Shown here piece after piece: positions 33,743 through 42,318 of a DNA stretch of 64,000 nucleotides. Location of the stretch: positions 1-64,000 of the forward strand of contig NZ_PPHF01000037.1 in the NCBI RefSeq assembly GCF_002904335.1, written 5' to 3'. This stretch comes from Amycolatopsis sp. CA-126428. Lineage in GTDB: Bacteria > Actinomycetota > Actinomycetes > Mycobacteriales > Pseudonocardiaceae. The first letter of the stretch is position 1, and every line of letters starts with the position of its first letter. The notes under the pieces were generated by a model. It did no database searches. It worked only from the letters and a program-made list of their open reading frames with translations, and was not told the DNA's origin. The position numbers and the translations under genes were made by a program.

Positions 33743-35026
33743 GTGAGCCCTGAGACATTCAGGCTGAATCGTCGAAGCTTCCTGGTCGGTTCCGTCCTCT
33801 TCGCCGGTGGCGCCGCCCTCGCGGGCTGCACGAGCGACCCGTTGAACAAGAACGCCGCACCGGGGGCGAAGACCACGCTGCAGCAGTGGTACCACGCGTA
33901 CGGCGAATCCGGGACGCAGCAAGCGGTCCAGCGGTACGCCCAGGAGTTCACCAAGGCCAACCCGGACATCGCGGTCAGCGTCAGCTGGATCGCCGGCGAC
34001 TACGAGACCAAGCTGAACTCGGCGATGCTCACCGCGCAGGCGCCGGACCTGTTCGAGCTGGGGGACTTCCGCTACCAGAACGTCAAGAACGGCCTGCTCG
34101 CGCCGCTCGACGACGTTGTCGGCCCGGTGAAAGGCGACTTCAGCCCGGCCGCGCTGGACACCGCGACCGTCGAGGGCAAGGTCTACGGCGTCAAGATGAT
34201 CGACGACGTCATGATGCTGTACTACCGCAAGAGCGCCCTGCAGGCGGCGGGAATCCAGCCGCCGCAGACGTTCGCCGAGCTCCTCGAAGCGACGCGGAAG
34301 CTGACCACCGGCAAGCAGAAGGGCCTGTACGTCGGCACCGACGGCGTCGGCGAAGCGGCGACGCTCCTGCTCTGGTCGTCCGGCGGCGACTTCTTCGACT
34401 CGAGCGGCAAGAAGGTCGCGTTCGCCTCGCCCGAGGCGATCGCCGCGATCGGCGGCCTCAAGCAGCTGCACGACACCGGCGGCCTGCTCCAGGGCTACCC
34501 GACCGACTGGTCCGACCCGGGCGCGTTCACCGGAGGGGCCACCGCCATGCAGTGGGGCGGCCTGTGGTCACTGCCGGACATCAAGAAGGCGCTGGGTGAC
34601 GACTTCGGCGTCGTCGCGTGGCCGAAGTTCGGGGACACCGGCAAGCAGGTCGCGCGGGTCGGCGGCTGGTACCAGCTGGCGAACGCGAAGTCGCCCAACT
34701 TGGACGCCGTCAAGAAGTACATCGACTGGCTGTGGATCAAGAACGCCGATCTGCAGAAGGACTGGTGCGTCAAGTACGGCTTCCACATCCCGGCCCGCAA
34801 GGAGGTCGCGGCGCGGACGACCGAGTTCTCCGGCGGCTCCGCGAAGGACGCCGTGACGATCTCGCAGCAGTTCGGCAAGTCCTATTCGGGCCTGTGGAAC
34901 AAGGCGTCGGCGACGCTGTTCCTGCAGGCCGCGACGAAGATCGCGAACGGGCAGGCCGACCCGGCCGCCGAGCTCGGTGACGCGGCGAAGAAGGCGCAGG
35001 CCGAAGTCGACAAGCAGCTGGCATGA
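33743..35026 (+). CDS. Extracellular sugar-binding lipoprotein (family 1 SBP)
   Basis: 427 residues from GTG 33743 with AAAGGAG upstream. N-terminus has twin arginines and lipobox: LNRRSFLVGSVLFAGGAALAGCTS (in two parts), so Tat or Sec export and lipid anchoring are both possible. Body is a maltose/multiple-sugar type binding protein: TTLQQWYHAYGESG, DLFELGDFRYQNV, MMLYYRKSALQAAGI, TAMQWGGLWSLPDI. Substrate probably alpha-galactosides given the flanking GH36 and GH27 genes. Overlaps the next gene by 4 bases. Confidence 0.88.
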   Translation: MSPETFRLNRRSFLVGSVLFAGGAALAGCTSDPLNKNAAPGAKTTLQQWYHAYGESGTQQAVQRYAQEFTKANPDIAVSVSWIAGDYETKLNSAMLTAQAPDLFELGDFRYQNVKNGLLAPLDDVVGPVKGDFSPAALDTATVEGKVYGVKMIDDVMMLYYRKSALQAAGIQPPQTFAELLEATRKLTTGKQKGLYVGTDGVGEAATLLLWSSGGDFFDSSGKKVAFASPEAIAAIGGLKQLHDTGGLLQGYPTDWSDPGAFTGGATAMQWGGLWSLPDIKKALGDDFGVVAWPKFGDTGKQVARVGGWYQLANAKSPNLDAVKKYIDWLWIKNADLQKDWCVKYGFHIPARKEVAARTTEFSGGSAKDAVTISQQFGKSYSGLWNKASATLFLQAATKIANGQADPAAELGDAAKKAQAEVDKQLA

Positions 35027-35979
35027 CGGCCGTGGTGGAGGCGCCGGCGGCCCCGGTGACGCCGGCGAAGAAGCGGCGCCCCCGCCGCGACTGGCGCGCG
35101 ATCGGCGCGTTCGCGGTGCTCACCGGCCCGGTCGTGCTCGGGCTGGGGCTGTTCAAGTACGTCGCCATCGGCTGGAGCTTCCTGCTCAGCTTCAACGACG
35201 CCCGCGGCACCATCACGCTCGGGCACTGGATCGGCTTCGGCAACTACGCGTTCCTGCTCGGCGACGACGCCTTCCTGACGTCGCTGTCGACGATCGCGAT
35301 CTTCACCGTCTTCATCGTGCCGATCACCTTCGTCGCGTCGCTCGGTCTCGCGGTGCTGATCAACAGCATCCGCCGCGGCAGGGCGTTCTTCCGGACGGTG
35401 TTCCTCATCCCGGCGGCGGTGTCCTACGTCGTCGCGGCGCTGGTCTGGAAGATGGCGCTGTTCAACGGGCTGCCGTCCGGCGTCGCGAACGTCGTCGGCG
35501 GCCTGTTCGGCGCCGATCCCGTGCCGTGGCTGTCGACGACGAGCCCGCCGGTGTACTGGGTCGCGGTCGTGACGCTGCGGCTGTGGCTGCAGGTCGGGCT
35601 GTACATGATCCTCTTCATGGCCGGGCTGCAGGCGATCCCGCCGTCGCTGTACGAAGCCGGTGAGCTGGACGGCACGACGAAGTGGCAGGCGTTCCGGTAC
35701 ATCACGCTGCCGCAGCTGCGGAACACGTCCGTGGCGGTGCTGCTGCTGATCCTGATCGCGGCGTTCCAGGCGTTCGACGAGTTCTACAACCTGTTCGGCA
35801 CCGGGCTTTCCGGCACGGCGACCGCGCCGGTGAAGCCGCCGTTGGTCTACCTCTACGACTCCGCCCTCGGTGACCAGAACTACGGCGTCGGCTCGGCGGG
35901 GGCGTTCCTGCTCACCGTGCTCATCATTGTGATCACCCTGCTGCAGGGCCGGTTCGCCGGCTTCGGGAAGAAGGATTGA
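35023..35979 (+). CDS. Sugar ABC importer permease (MalF/UgpA type)
   Basis: 318 residues, six membrane spans. Coupling EAA loop: IPPSLYEAGELDGTTKWQAFRYITLPQL (in parts). N-terminal KKRRPRRDWR marks the cytoplasmic side. Starts with ATG 35023 overlapping the binding-protein stop. The importer lacks its own ATPase gene here, as is usual for CUT1 transporters in actinobacteria that share an MsiK-type ATPase encoded elsewhere. Confidence 0.9.
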   Translation: MTAVVEAPAAPVTPAKKRRPRRDWRAIGAFAVLTGPVVLGLGLFKYVAIGWSFLLSFNDARGTITLGHWIGFGNYAFLLGDDAFLTSLSTIAIFTVFIVPITFVASLGLAVLINSIRRGRAFFRTVFLIPAAVSYVVAALVWKMALFNGLPSGVANVVGGLFGADPVPWLSTTSPPVYWVAVVTLRLWLQVGLYMILFMAGLQAIPPSLYEAGELDGTTKWQAFRYITLPQLRNTSVAVLLLILIAAFQAFDEFYNLFGTGLSGTATAPVKPPLVYLYDSALGDQNYGVGSAGAFLLTVLIIVITLLQGRFAGFGKKD

Positions 35980-36812
35980 TGGCCGTCCTCCCGGTTTACC
36001 GGAAGGCGCCGAAGTACGTTTTCGCGTCGGTGCTTTCGGTGATCTTCCTGCTGCCGTTCTTTGTCATGCTGCGCAACGCGCTGATGACGCGGCAGCAGGT
36101 CGGCTCGCCGGACTGGTCGTGGCTGCCGGACCCGCTGTCGTGGGCCGGCTTCGGCGACCTGTTCGCCGACACCTCGGTGCCCATGGCGCACTCGTTGGGG
36201 AACTCGTTCCTGATCGCCGTGGTGACCGCACCCGTCGGCACGCTCTTCGGGTCGATGGCCGGGTACGCGCTGGCCAGGATCACCGTGCCGGGGCGTCGTG
36301 CCGTGTTCACCTACGTGCTGGTCACACTGATGATCCCGCAGTCGGTGACGTTCGTGCCGACGTTCGTCGTCGTCGGCTCGATGGGCGGGGTCAACACCGA
36401 GTGGGGCATCATCGCGCCGAACCTGTTCAGCGCGTTCACGGTGATCCTCTTCCGCAACTTCTACCTGCGGTTCCCCGCCGAGCTCGAGGAGGCCGGACGG
36501 CTCGACGGGCTCGGCCACCTCGGCGTCTACCGGCGCCTGGTCCTGCCGAACTCGGGGAGCATGCTCGCGTCCCTCGGCGCGCTGATGTTCATCGAAAGCT
36601 GGAACGCGTTCCTGTGGCCCCTCGTCATCGGGCAGGACCCGTCGTCGTGGACCGCGCAGATCGCGCTTTCGACGTTCCTGACCGCGCAATCGGTCAACCT
36701 GCCGGCGCTGTTCGCCGGCGCGCTCGTCACCATCGCGCCGCTGGTCGCGATGTTCCTGGTCGCCCAGCGGTTCATCGTCCGCGGAATCGCGGCGAGCGGG
36801 CTCAAGGAGTAG
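35979..36812 (+). CDS. Sugar ABC importer permease (MalG/UgpE type)
   Basis: 277 residues, six spans. EAA loop: FPAELEEAGRLDGLGHLGVYRRLVLPNS (in parts); AGYALARITVPGRR and SWNAFLWPLVIGQD are typical. ATG 35979 shares a base with the stop of the first permease; a TTG one codon earlier is less likely. Forms the heterodimeric channel with it. Confidence 0.9.
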   Translation: MAVLPVYRKAPKYVFASVLSVIFLLPFFVMLRNALMTRQQVGSPDWSWLPDPLSWAGFGDLFADTSVPMAHSLGNSFLIAVVTAPVGTLFGSMAGYALARITVPGRRAVFTYVLVTLMIPQSVTFVPTFVVVGSMGGVNTEWGIIAPNLFSAFTVILFRNFYLRFPAELEEAGRLDGLGHLGVYRRLVLPNSGSMLASLGALMFIESWNAFLWPLVIGQDPSSWTAQIALSTFLTAQSVNLPALFAGALVTIAPLVAMFLVAQRFIVRGIAASGLKE

Positions 36813-36836
36813 GTCCCCCCAATCGAGGAGTGTCCG

Positions 36837-38137
36837 ATGAAGCGCCTCCTTTCCGTTTTCCTCGCCGTACTGGGTGTTTCGGCCTTCCTGGTGCCGCCGG
36901 CTGATGCGCGGACGCCGTTCGTCACGCCGTTCATGGGCTGGAGCAGCTGGAGCCTCGAGTCGTCGACCCGCGCGGGTTACGGCACTTCGTGGCTGAACGA
37001 GTCGCACGTCCGCGACGCGGCGGCCGCTCTCGCGGGCAAGCTCAAGGCCGCGGGCTACACCTACGTCAACATCGACTCGGGCTGGAACGCCTCGCTGTCC
37101 TGGGTCTTCCACACCGACGTCAACGGCATCCCTGACCCCGATCCGGCACGGTTCCCAGCCGGCATTCCGGCGCTGGCTTCGTCTGTGCACTCGCTCGGGT
37201 TGAAGCTGGGCCTGTACGCGGTGACCGGCCTCGAGAAGGAGGTCTACGACAAGAACGCGCCGATCCTCGGCACGTCGTGCCACGCGCGGGACATCGCGTA
37301 CCGGCCGCTGACGCCGTCGAACGGCTGGGGCGGCAACTGGAAGGTCGACTTCACGAACCCGTGCGCGCAGAAGTACTACGACTCCATCGTGGCCCGCTTC
37401 GCGTCCTGGGGCGTCGACTTCGTCAAGGTCGACGGGACGACCGCGGACAACGTCGCCGACATCCGGGCCTGGTCAGCGGCGATCGACCACACGCGGCGGC
37501 CGATGTGGCTGACCGCGAGCGCGTGGCCGGTACCGCGGTCCGTCGGGTCCGCGCTGGCTCCCCACGCCAACGGCGTGCGCGTCGACACCGACGTCGAGTG
37601 CTACTGCGAGACGGTGTCCACCTGGGACAGCTCGGTGAAGGCGCGGTGGGCGGACCTGCCGGGCTGGCTGGGCGTGTTCGGGCCGCAGTACCGGCCGGAC
37701 CTGGACTCGATGCCGATCAGCAACAACACGGGCAGCGGCATCCAGGACGGGATCTCCGACGTCGAGCGGCAAAGCGTCATGACGTTCTGGTCGATGGCGT
37801 CCTCGCCGCTGTACGCCGGGGAGACATCTACTTCCTCGACGCGTCCGCCGTGTCGATCCTGACGAATCCCGAGGTCATCCGGGTCGACCAGGCCGGCACC
37901 TACCCGACTCGGGTGACCGGCGGCGACCATCAGGTGTGGACGAAGCGCGCGCCGGACGGCCGGACGTACGCCGCGGTCTACAACCTGGGCTCCGCGCCCG
38001 CGGACATCACGGTGGACTTCGACGGGGCGCGGCCGGTGCGTGACCTCGTCGCGCGCCGGGACCTCGGCCGGTTCCGCGGCTCGTGGACGGCTTCTTCGGT
38101 GCCGCCGCACGGCTCGCGCCTGGTCCGGATCGGCTGA
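36837..38137 (+). pseudogene. Secreted GH27-like alpha-galactosidase with a frameshift
   Basis: The first frame (36837-37862) gives a signal peptide (residues 1-24, cleavage after DARTP region), FMGWSSWS, YTYVNIDSGW, the nucleophile D199 in DFVKVDG, VRVDTDVECYC (candidate acid/base D252) and WSMASSPLYAGE. It then runs into unrelated residues and stops at 37862. The second frame continues the protein from 37823: DIYFLDASAVSILTNPEV, RVDQAG, a beta-sandwich, and stop at 38135-38137. Relatives read SPLYAGGD at the joint, so one base is missing in the G-run 37818-37821. With one extra G the gene would code for about 433 residues. Sequencing error and true inactivation are both possible. Confidence 0.85.
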
Positions 38138-38271
38138 CAGCTTTCTCCTTCTCCGTACGTGCGTCATCCATTGGGTGGAAGACGTCTGGTCGGGCCACCG
38201 GTCGCCGTGCTAAGTTCGGTGGCAGAACGAGTGTGCGTGATGCGAACACTCCGGACGGTGTGGAGGGTGTG

Positions 38272-39081
38272 ATGGCGGAGCTGCTGTCGCTGGAGGAGGC
38301 CGTGGCCCGGCTGGTGCACGACGGCGACACCGTCGCGCTCGAAGGGTTCACGCACCTCATCCCGGTCGCGGCCGGGCAGGAGATCATCCGGCAGCGCCGC
38401 CGGGATCTCACGCTGGTGCGGATGACCCCCGACATCGTGTACGACCAGCTCATCGGCGCGGGCTGCGCGCGCAAGCTGATCTTCTCGTGGGGCGGCAACC
38501 CGGGCGTCGGCTCGCTGCACCGCTTCCGCGACGCCGTCCAGCACGAGTGGCCGGTCCCGCTGGAGATCGAGGAACACAGCCACGCGGGCATGGCGAACCG
38601 GTACGTCGCCGGCGCGTCCGGCCTGCCGTTCGCGGTGCTGCGCGGCTACACGGGCACCGACCTCCCGGCGCAGACGGCCACGATCAAGCCGATCACGTGC
38701 CCGTTCACCGGCGAGAAGCTGACGGCGGTCCCGGCGCTGAACCCCGACGTCTCGATCGTCCACGCCCAGCGCGCCGACCGCGCCGGCAACGTCCAGATGT
38801 GGGGCATCACCGGTGTCCAGAAGGAGGCGGTACTGGCGGCGAAGCGGTCCCTGGTGACGGTCGAGGAGATCGTCGACGAGCTGGAACCCCGCCCGGGCGC
38901 GGTCGTGCTCCCGGCGTGGGTGGTCACCGCGGTGGCCGAGGTCCCGGGCGGCGCGAAGCCGTCGTACGCGGCGGGGTACTACGAGCGGGACAACGCGGCG
39001 TACCAGGCGTGGGACAAGATCGGGCGTGACCGCGAGGAGTTCACGAAGTGGCTGAACGAGCTGACCGGGGTGAAGGCATGA
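38272..39081 (+). CDS. pcaI: 3-oxoadipate CoA-transferase subunit A
   Basis: 269 residues. CoA-transferase family I alpha subunit: LVHDGDTVALEGFTHLIPVAAGQEIIRQ, VRMTPDIVYDQLIGAGCARKLIFSWGGNPGVG (in parts), AGASGLPFAVLRGYTGTDL. Moves CoA from succinyl-CoA to 3-oxoadipate. ATG 38272 is preferred to GTG 38269; AGGG precedes. First gene of an overlapped operon; the adjacent thiolase and protocatechuate dioxygenase fix the substrate. 134 bases separate it from the GH27 gene. Confidence 0.88.
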   Translation: MAELLSLEEAVARLVHDGDTVALEGFTHLIPVAAGQEIIRQRRRDLTLVRMTPDIVYDQLIGAGCARKLIFSWGGNPGVGSLHRFRDAVQHEWPVPLEIEEHSHAGMANRYVAGASGLPFAVLRGYTGTDLPAQTATIKPITCPFTGEKLTAVPALNPDVSIVHAQRADRAGNVQMWGITGVQKEAVLAAKRSLVTVEEIVDELEPRPGAVVLPAWVVTAVAEVPGGAKPSYAAGYYERDNAAYQAWDKIGRDREEFTKWLNELTGVKA

Positions 39082-39836
39082 GCGCCGGGTACTCCGCCGA
39101 CGAGATGATGAGCGTCGCGGCCGCCCGCGCCCTCGGCGACGGCATGTCCTGCTTCGTCGGGATCGGCCTGCCGAGCAAGGCGGCGAACCTCGCCCGCCGC
39201 GCGCACGCGCCGAACCTGACGCTGATCTACGAATCCGGGTGCCTGGGCGCCAAGCCGTCCCGGCTGCCGCTGTCCATCGGCGACGGCGAGCTGGCCGACA
39301 CGGCGGACGCGGTGATCAGCGTGCCGGAGGTGTTCAACTACTGGCTCCAGCCCGGCCGCATCGACGTGGGCTTCCTGGGCGCGGCCCAGCTGGACAAGTT
39401 CGGCAACATCAACACGACGGTGATCGGCTCGGACTACCACGACCCGAAGGTCCGGTTGCCGGGAGCGGGCGGCGCCCCGGAGATCGCGGCGTCGTGCGGC
39501 GAGGTGTTCATCGTCCTGCGCCAGAACCCGCGTGCCTTCGTGGAGAAGGTCGACTTCGTGACGTCGTTCGGCCACGGAACCGGCAAGGGCGACCGCGAAA
39601 AGCTGGGCCTGCCCGGCCAAGGCCCGACCCTGGTGGTGACGGACCTGGGCCTCCTGCGTCCCGACCCGGAGACGGCGGAGCTGACGCTGACGCAGCTCCA
39701 CCCCGGCGTGGACCTCGACAGCGCCATCGCGGCCACGGGGTGGAAACTGAAGGTGTCCGACGACCTCGAGACCACCCCGGCCCCCACGGAGCAGGAGCTG
39801 ACCCTCCTGCGAGACCTGGAGAAGGCAAGCGCATGA
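39078..39836 (+). CDS. pcaJ: 3-oxoadipate CoA-transferase subunit B
   Basis: 252 residues. Contains the catalytic glutamate in IYESGCLGA, plus CFVGIGLPSKAANLAR, ISVPEVFNYWLQPGRIDVGFLGAAQ and GAGGAPEIAASC. Forms a heterodimer with the upstream subunit. ATG 39078 overlaps its stop by 4 bases; the open frame from 39048 lies inside pcaI. Confidence 0.88.
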   Translation: MSAGYSADEMMSVAAARALGDGMSCFVGIGLPSKAANLARRAHAPNLTLIYESGCLGAKPSRLPLSIGDGELADTADAVISVPEVFNYWLQPGRIDVGFLGAAQLDKFGNINTTVIGSDYHDPKVRLPGAGGAPEIAASCGEVFIVLRQNPRAFVEKVDFVTSFGHGTGKGDREKLGLPGQGPTLVVTDLGLLRPDPETAELTLTQLHPGVDLDSAIAATGWKLKVSDDLETTPAPTEQELTLLRDLEKASA

Positions 39837-41014
39837 CCGACGTCTACATCCTCGACGCGATCCGCACCCCGTTCGGCCGCTACGGCGGCGCGCTGGCCGG
39901 CGTCCGCCCGGACGACCTCGCCGCCGGGGTCCTGCGTGCTCTGCAGCGGCGGAACGATCTCGATCCGTCCACAGTGGACGAGGTCACCCTCGGCGACGCG
40001 AACGGCGCGGGCGAGGACAACCGCAACGTCGCCCGCATGGCCGCCCTCCTCGCCGGCTGGCCCACCACCGTCCCGGGCAGCACGGTCAACCGCCTCTGCG
40101 GCTCCGGACTCGACGCGGCCATCCAGGCCAGCCGCGCGATCCAGGTCGGTGACGCCTCCCTCGTCGTCGCCGGCGGCGTCGAGTCCATGACCCGTTCGCC
40201 GTTGGTCATGCCGAAGCCGGAAAAGGCCTTCCCGACGGGCAACCACACCCTCTACAACACCGCGCTCGGCTGGCGCATGGTGAACCCGGCGATGCCCGCG
40301 CAGTGGACGATCTCCCTCGGCGAGTCCACCGAACAGCTCGCCGAGCGCTACGGCATCGGCCGCGACGAGCAGGACGCCTTCGCCGCCCGCAGCCACGTCA
40401 ACGCGGCCAAGGCGTGGGACGAGGGCTTCTACGACGACTTGGTCGTCCCGGTCGAGGGCGTCGAGTTGGCCCGCGACGAAGGCATCCGCCCGGACTCCAG
40501 CCCCGAGAAGCTCGCCAAGCTGAAGCCCGTCTTCCGCAAGGAGAACGGCACCGTCACGGCGGGCAACGCTTCCCCTCTCAACGACGGCGCCTCGGCCCTC
40601 CTGCTCGGCGACGAAGCCGCCGCCGGCCGGCTGGGCAAGGCCCCGCTCGCCCGGATCGCCGGCCGCGGCGCGGCGGGCGTCGACCCGGACGTCTTCGGCA
40701 TCGGCCCGGTGCGCGCGGCGGAGATCGCCCTCGAACGCGCCGGCATCGGCTGGGACGACCTGGCCGCGGTCGAACTCAACGAGGCGTTCGCCGCGCAGTC
40801 GCTGGCCTGCCTGCGCGACTGGAAGGACCTCGACCCGGAGATCGTGAACACCCACGGCGGCGCGATCGCCATCGGGCACCCGCTCGGCGCGTCCGGCGGC
40901 CGGATCCTCGGCACCCTGGCCCACGACCTGCACCGCCGCGGCGGGGGCTGGGGCCTCGCCGCCATCTGCATCGGCGTCGGCCAGGGGCTGGCCGTCGTCC
41001 TCGAAGGCCGGTAA
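39833..41014 (+). CDS. pcaF: 3-oxoadipyl-CoA thiolase
   Basis: 393 residues, thiolase. Active-site Cys in NRLCGSGLDA (about residue 90), second Cys/Gly block ICIGVGQGLAVVLEGR at the C-terminus, His in GGAIAIGHPLGASGGR, and NEAFAAQ. Cleaves 3-oxoadipyl-CoA to succinyl-CoA and acetyl-CoA, the last step of the beta-ketoadipate pathway. Overlaps pcaJ by 4 bases. Confidence 0.92.
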   Translation: MTDVYILDAIRTPFGRYGGALAGVRPDDLAAGVLRALQRRNDLDPSTVDEVTLGDANGAGEDNRNVARMAALLAGWPTTVPGSTVNRLCGSGLDAAIQASRAIQVGDASLVVAGGVESMTRSPLVMPKPEKAFPTGNHTLYNTALGWRMVNPAMPAQWTISLGESTEQLAERYGIGRDEQDAFAARSHVNAAKAWDEGFYDDLVVPVEGVELARDEGIRPDSSPEKLAKLKPVFRKENGTVTAGNASPLNDGASALLLGDEAAAGRLGKAPLARIAGRGAAGVDPDVFGIGPVRAAEIALERAGIGWDDLAAVELNEAFAAQSLACLRDWKDLDPEIVNTHGGAIAIGHPLGASGGRILGTLAHDLHRRGGGWGLAAICIGVGQGLAVVLEGR

Positions 41015-41026
41015 GGGAGAACAGCA

Positions 41027-41764
41027 ATGGCCACTCCGACCGATTTCAGGCTGCCGCGCTACGGGGAAGACCCCGAAGGCACCCACCCGCCCCTCGACTC
41101 CAGCGGCTACCGCTCCACGGCGCTGCGGTACCCGAAGCAGGACCTCGTCCTGCTCCCGCAGATGCTGACCGAGGTCACCGGCCCGCTGCTCGGTCCCGGC
41201 CGGCTCGGCGAGCACGACAACGACCTGACCCGGCAGCACGACGGCGAACCGCAGGGCCAGCGCATCATCGTCACCGGGCGCCTCCTCGACGGCGAAGGCC
41301 GCCCGGTGCGCGACTCGCTCGTCGAGATCTGGCAGGCGAACGCGGGCGGCCGCTACCGGCACACCGGCGACCGCTGGCCCTCCCCGCTGGACCCGAACTT
41401 CGACGGCGTCGGCCGCACCCTGACCGACAGCGACGGCCGCTACACCTTCACCACCATCAAGCCCGGCGCGTACCCGTGGAAGAACCACGACAACGCCTGG
41501 CGCCCGGCGCACATCCACTTCTCGGTGTTCGGCTCGGCGTTCACCCAGCGGCTGGTCACCCAGATGTACTTCCCGGACGACCCGCTGTTCTCGCAGGACC
41601 CGATCTTCAACTCGATCCCGGACGAAAAAGCCCGGCAGCGGATGGTCTCGCGCTACGACCACGACATCACGCAAGCCGAGTGGGCCCTCGGGTTCCAGTT
41701 CGACATCGTGCTGCGCGGGCGCGACGCGTCGGTGTTCGAAGAGGAAGAGGAGGACGAAGACTGA
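41027..41764 (+). CDS. pcaH: Protocatechuate 3,4-dioxygenase beta subunit
   Basis: 245 residues. Intradiol ring cleavage of protocatechuate. The four Fe(III) ligands are identifiable as Y110, Y149, H162 and H164; their spacing (39, 13, 2) equals that of the Pseudomonas enzyme. The N-terminal YPKQDLVLLP and PGRLGEHDNDLT regions are conserved. The extreme C-terminus is a run of acidic residues (EEEEEDED), not needed for activity in relatives. 12 bases after pcaF with GGGAGAA as ribosome site. Confidence 0.95.
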   Translation: MATPTDFRLPRYGEDPEGTHPPLDSSGYRSTALRYPKQDLVLLPQMLTEVTGPLLGPGRLGEHDNDLTRQHDGEPQGQRIIVTGRLLDGEGRPVRDSLVEIWQANAGGRYRHTGDRWPSPLDPNFDGVGRTLTDSDGRYTFTTIKPGAYPWKNHDNAWRPAHIHFSVFGSAFTQRLVTQMYFPDDPLFSQDPIFNSIPDEKARQRMVSRYDHDITQAEWALGFQFDIVLRGRDASVFEEEEEDED

Positions 41765-42318
41765 TGACCAGGCTGCTGCCCACCCCTTCGCAGACCGTCG
41801 GCCCGTACCTGTCGATCGGGCTGCCCTGGCCCGACGGCCCGCACGTCGTGCCCGAGGGCACGCCGGGCGCGTTCTGGATCCGCGGGACCGTCCGCGACGG
41901 CCACGGTGACCCGGTCCCGGACGCCATGATCGAGACGTGGCAAGCGGACCCGGACGGCGGCTTCCGCCACCCGGACGACCCGCGCGGCGCGGCGAACGGC
42001 GAGTTCCGCGGCTTCGGCCGCTGCCCGACGGAAACCGACGGCACCTACGGGATCTTCACGCTGCTCCCGGGTGTCGTGCCGGGTGAGGGCGGCACCACGC
42101 AGGCCCGGCACATCGACGTCTCGGTGTTCGCGCGCGGCCTGCTCCACCGGGTCGTCACGCGGATCTACTTCGAAGACCAGGACAACTCCGGCGACCCGGT
42201 GCTGGCGACGGTGCCGGAGGAGCGGCGCGGCACGTTGATCGCGGCGAAGACCGACGACGGCTACCGCTTCGACGTGCGGCTGCAGGGAGACGGCGAGACC
42301 GTCTTCTTCCGGGTGTGA
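41764..42318 (+). CDS. pcaG: Protocatechuate 3,4-dioxygenase alpha subunit
   Basis: 184 residues. PTPSQTVGPYLSIGLPW at the N-terminus and IETWQADPDGGFRHPDD are alpha-subunit marks; it lacks the full iron ligand set, as expected. Pairs with pcaH to build the holoenzyme. ATG 41764 overlaps the pcaH stop by one base, and the following gene overlaps by 4 bases, leaving no space for pcaB between them. Confidence 0.94.
   Translation: MTRLLPTPSQTVGPYLSIGLPWPDGPHVVPEGTPGAFWIRGTVRDGHGDPVPDAMIETWQADPDGGFRHPDDPRGAANGEFRGFGRCPTETDGTYGIFTLLPGVVPGEGGTTQARHIDVSVFARGLLHRVVTRIYFEDQDNSGDPVLATVPEERRGTLIAAKTDDGYRFDVRLQGDGETVFFRV

Noticed and set aside
36837-38137. Programmed ribosomal frameshifting in the GH27 gene
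   Set aside because: A run of four G without an upstream Shine-Dalgarno-like stimulator or downstream stem of note, and no precedent in GH27; an indel or sequencing error is simpler.
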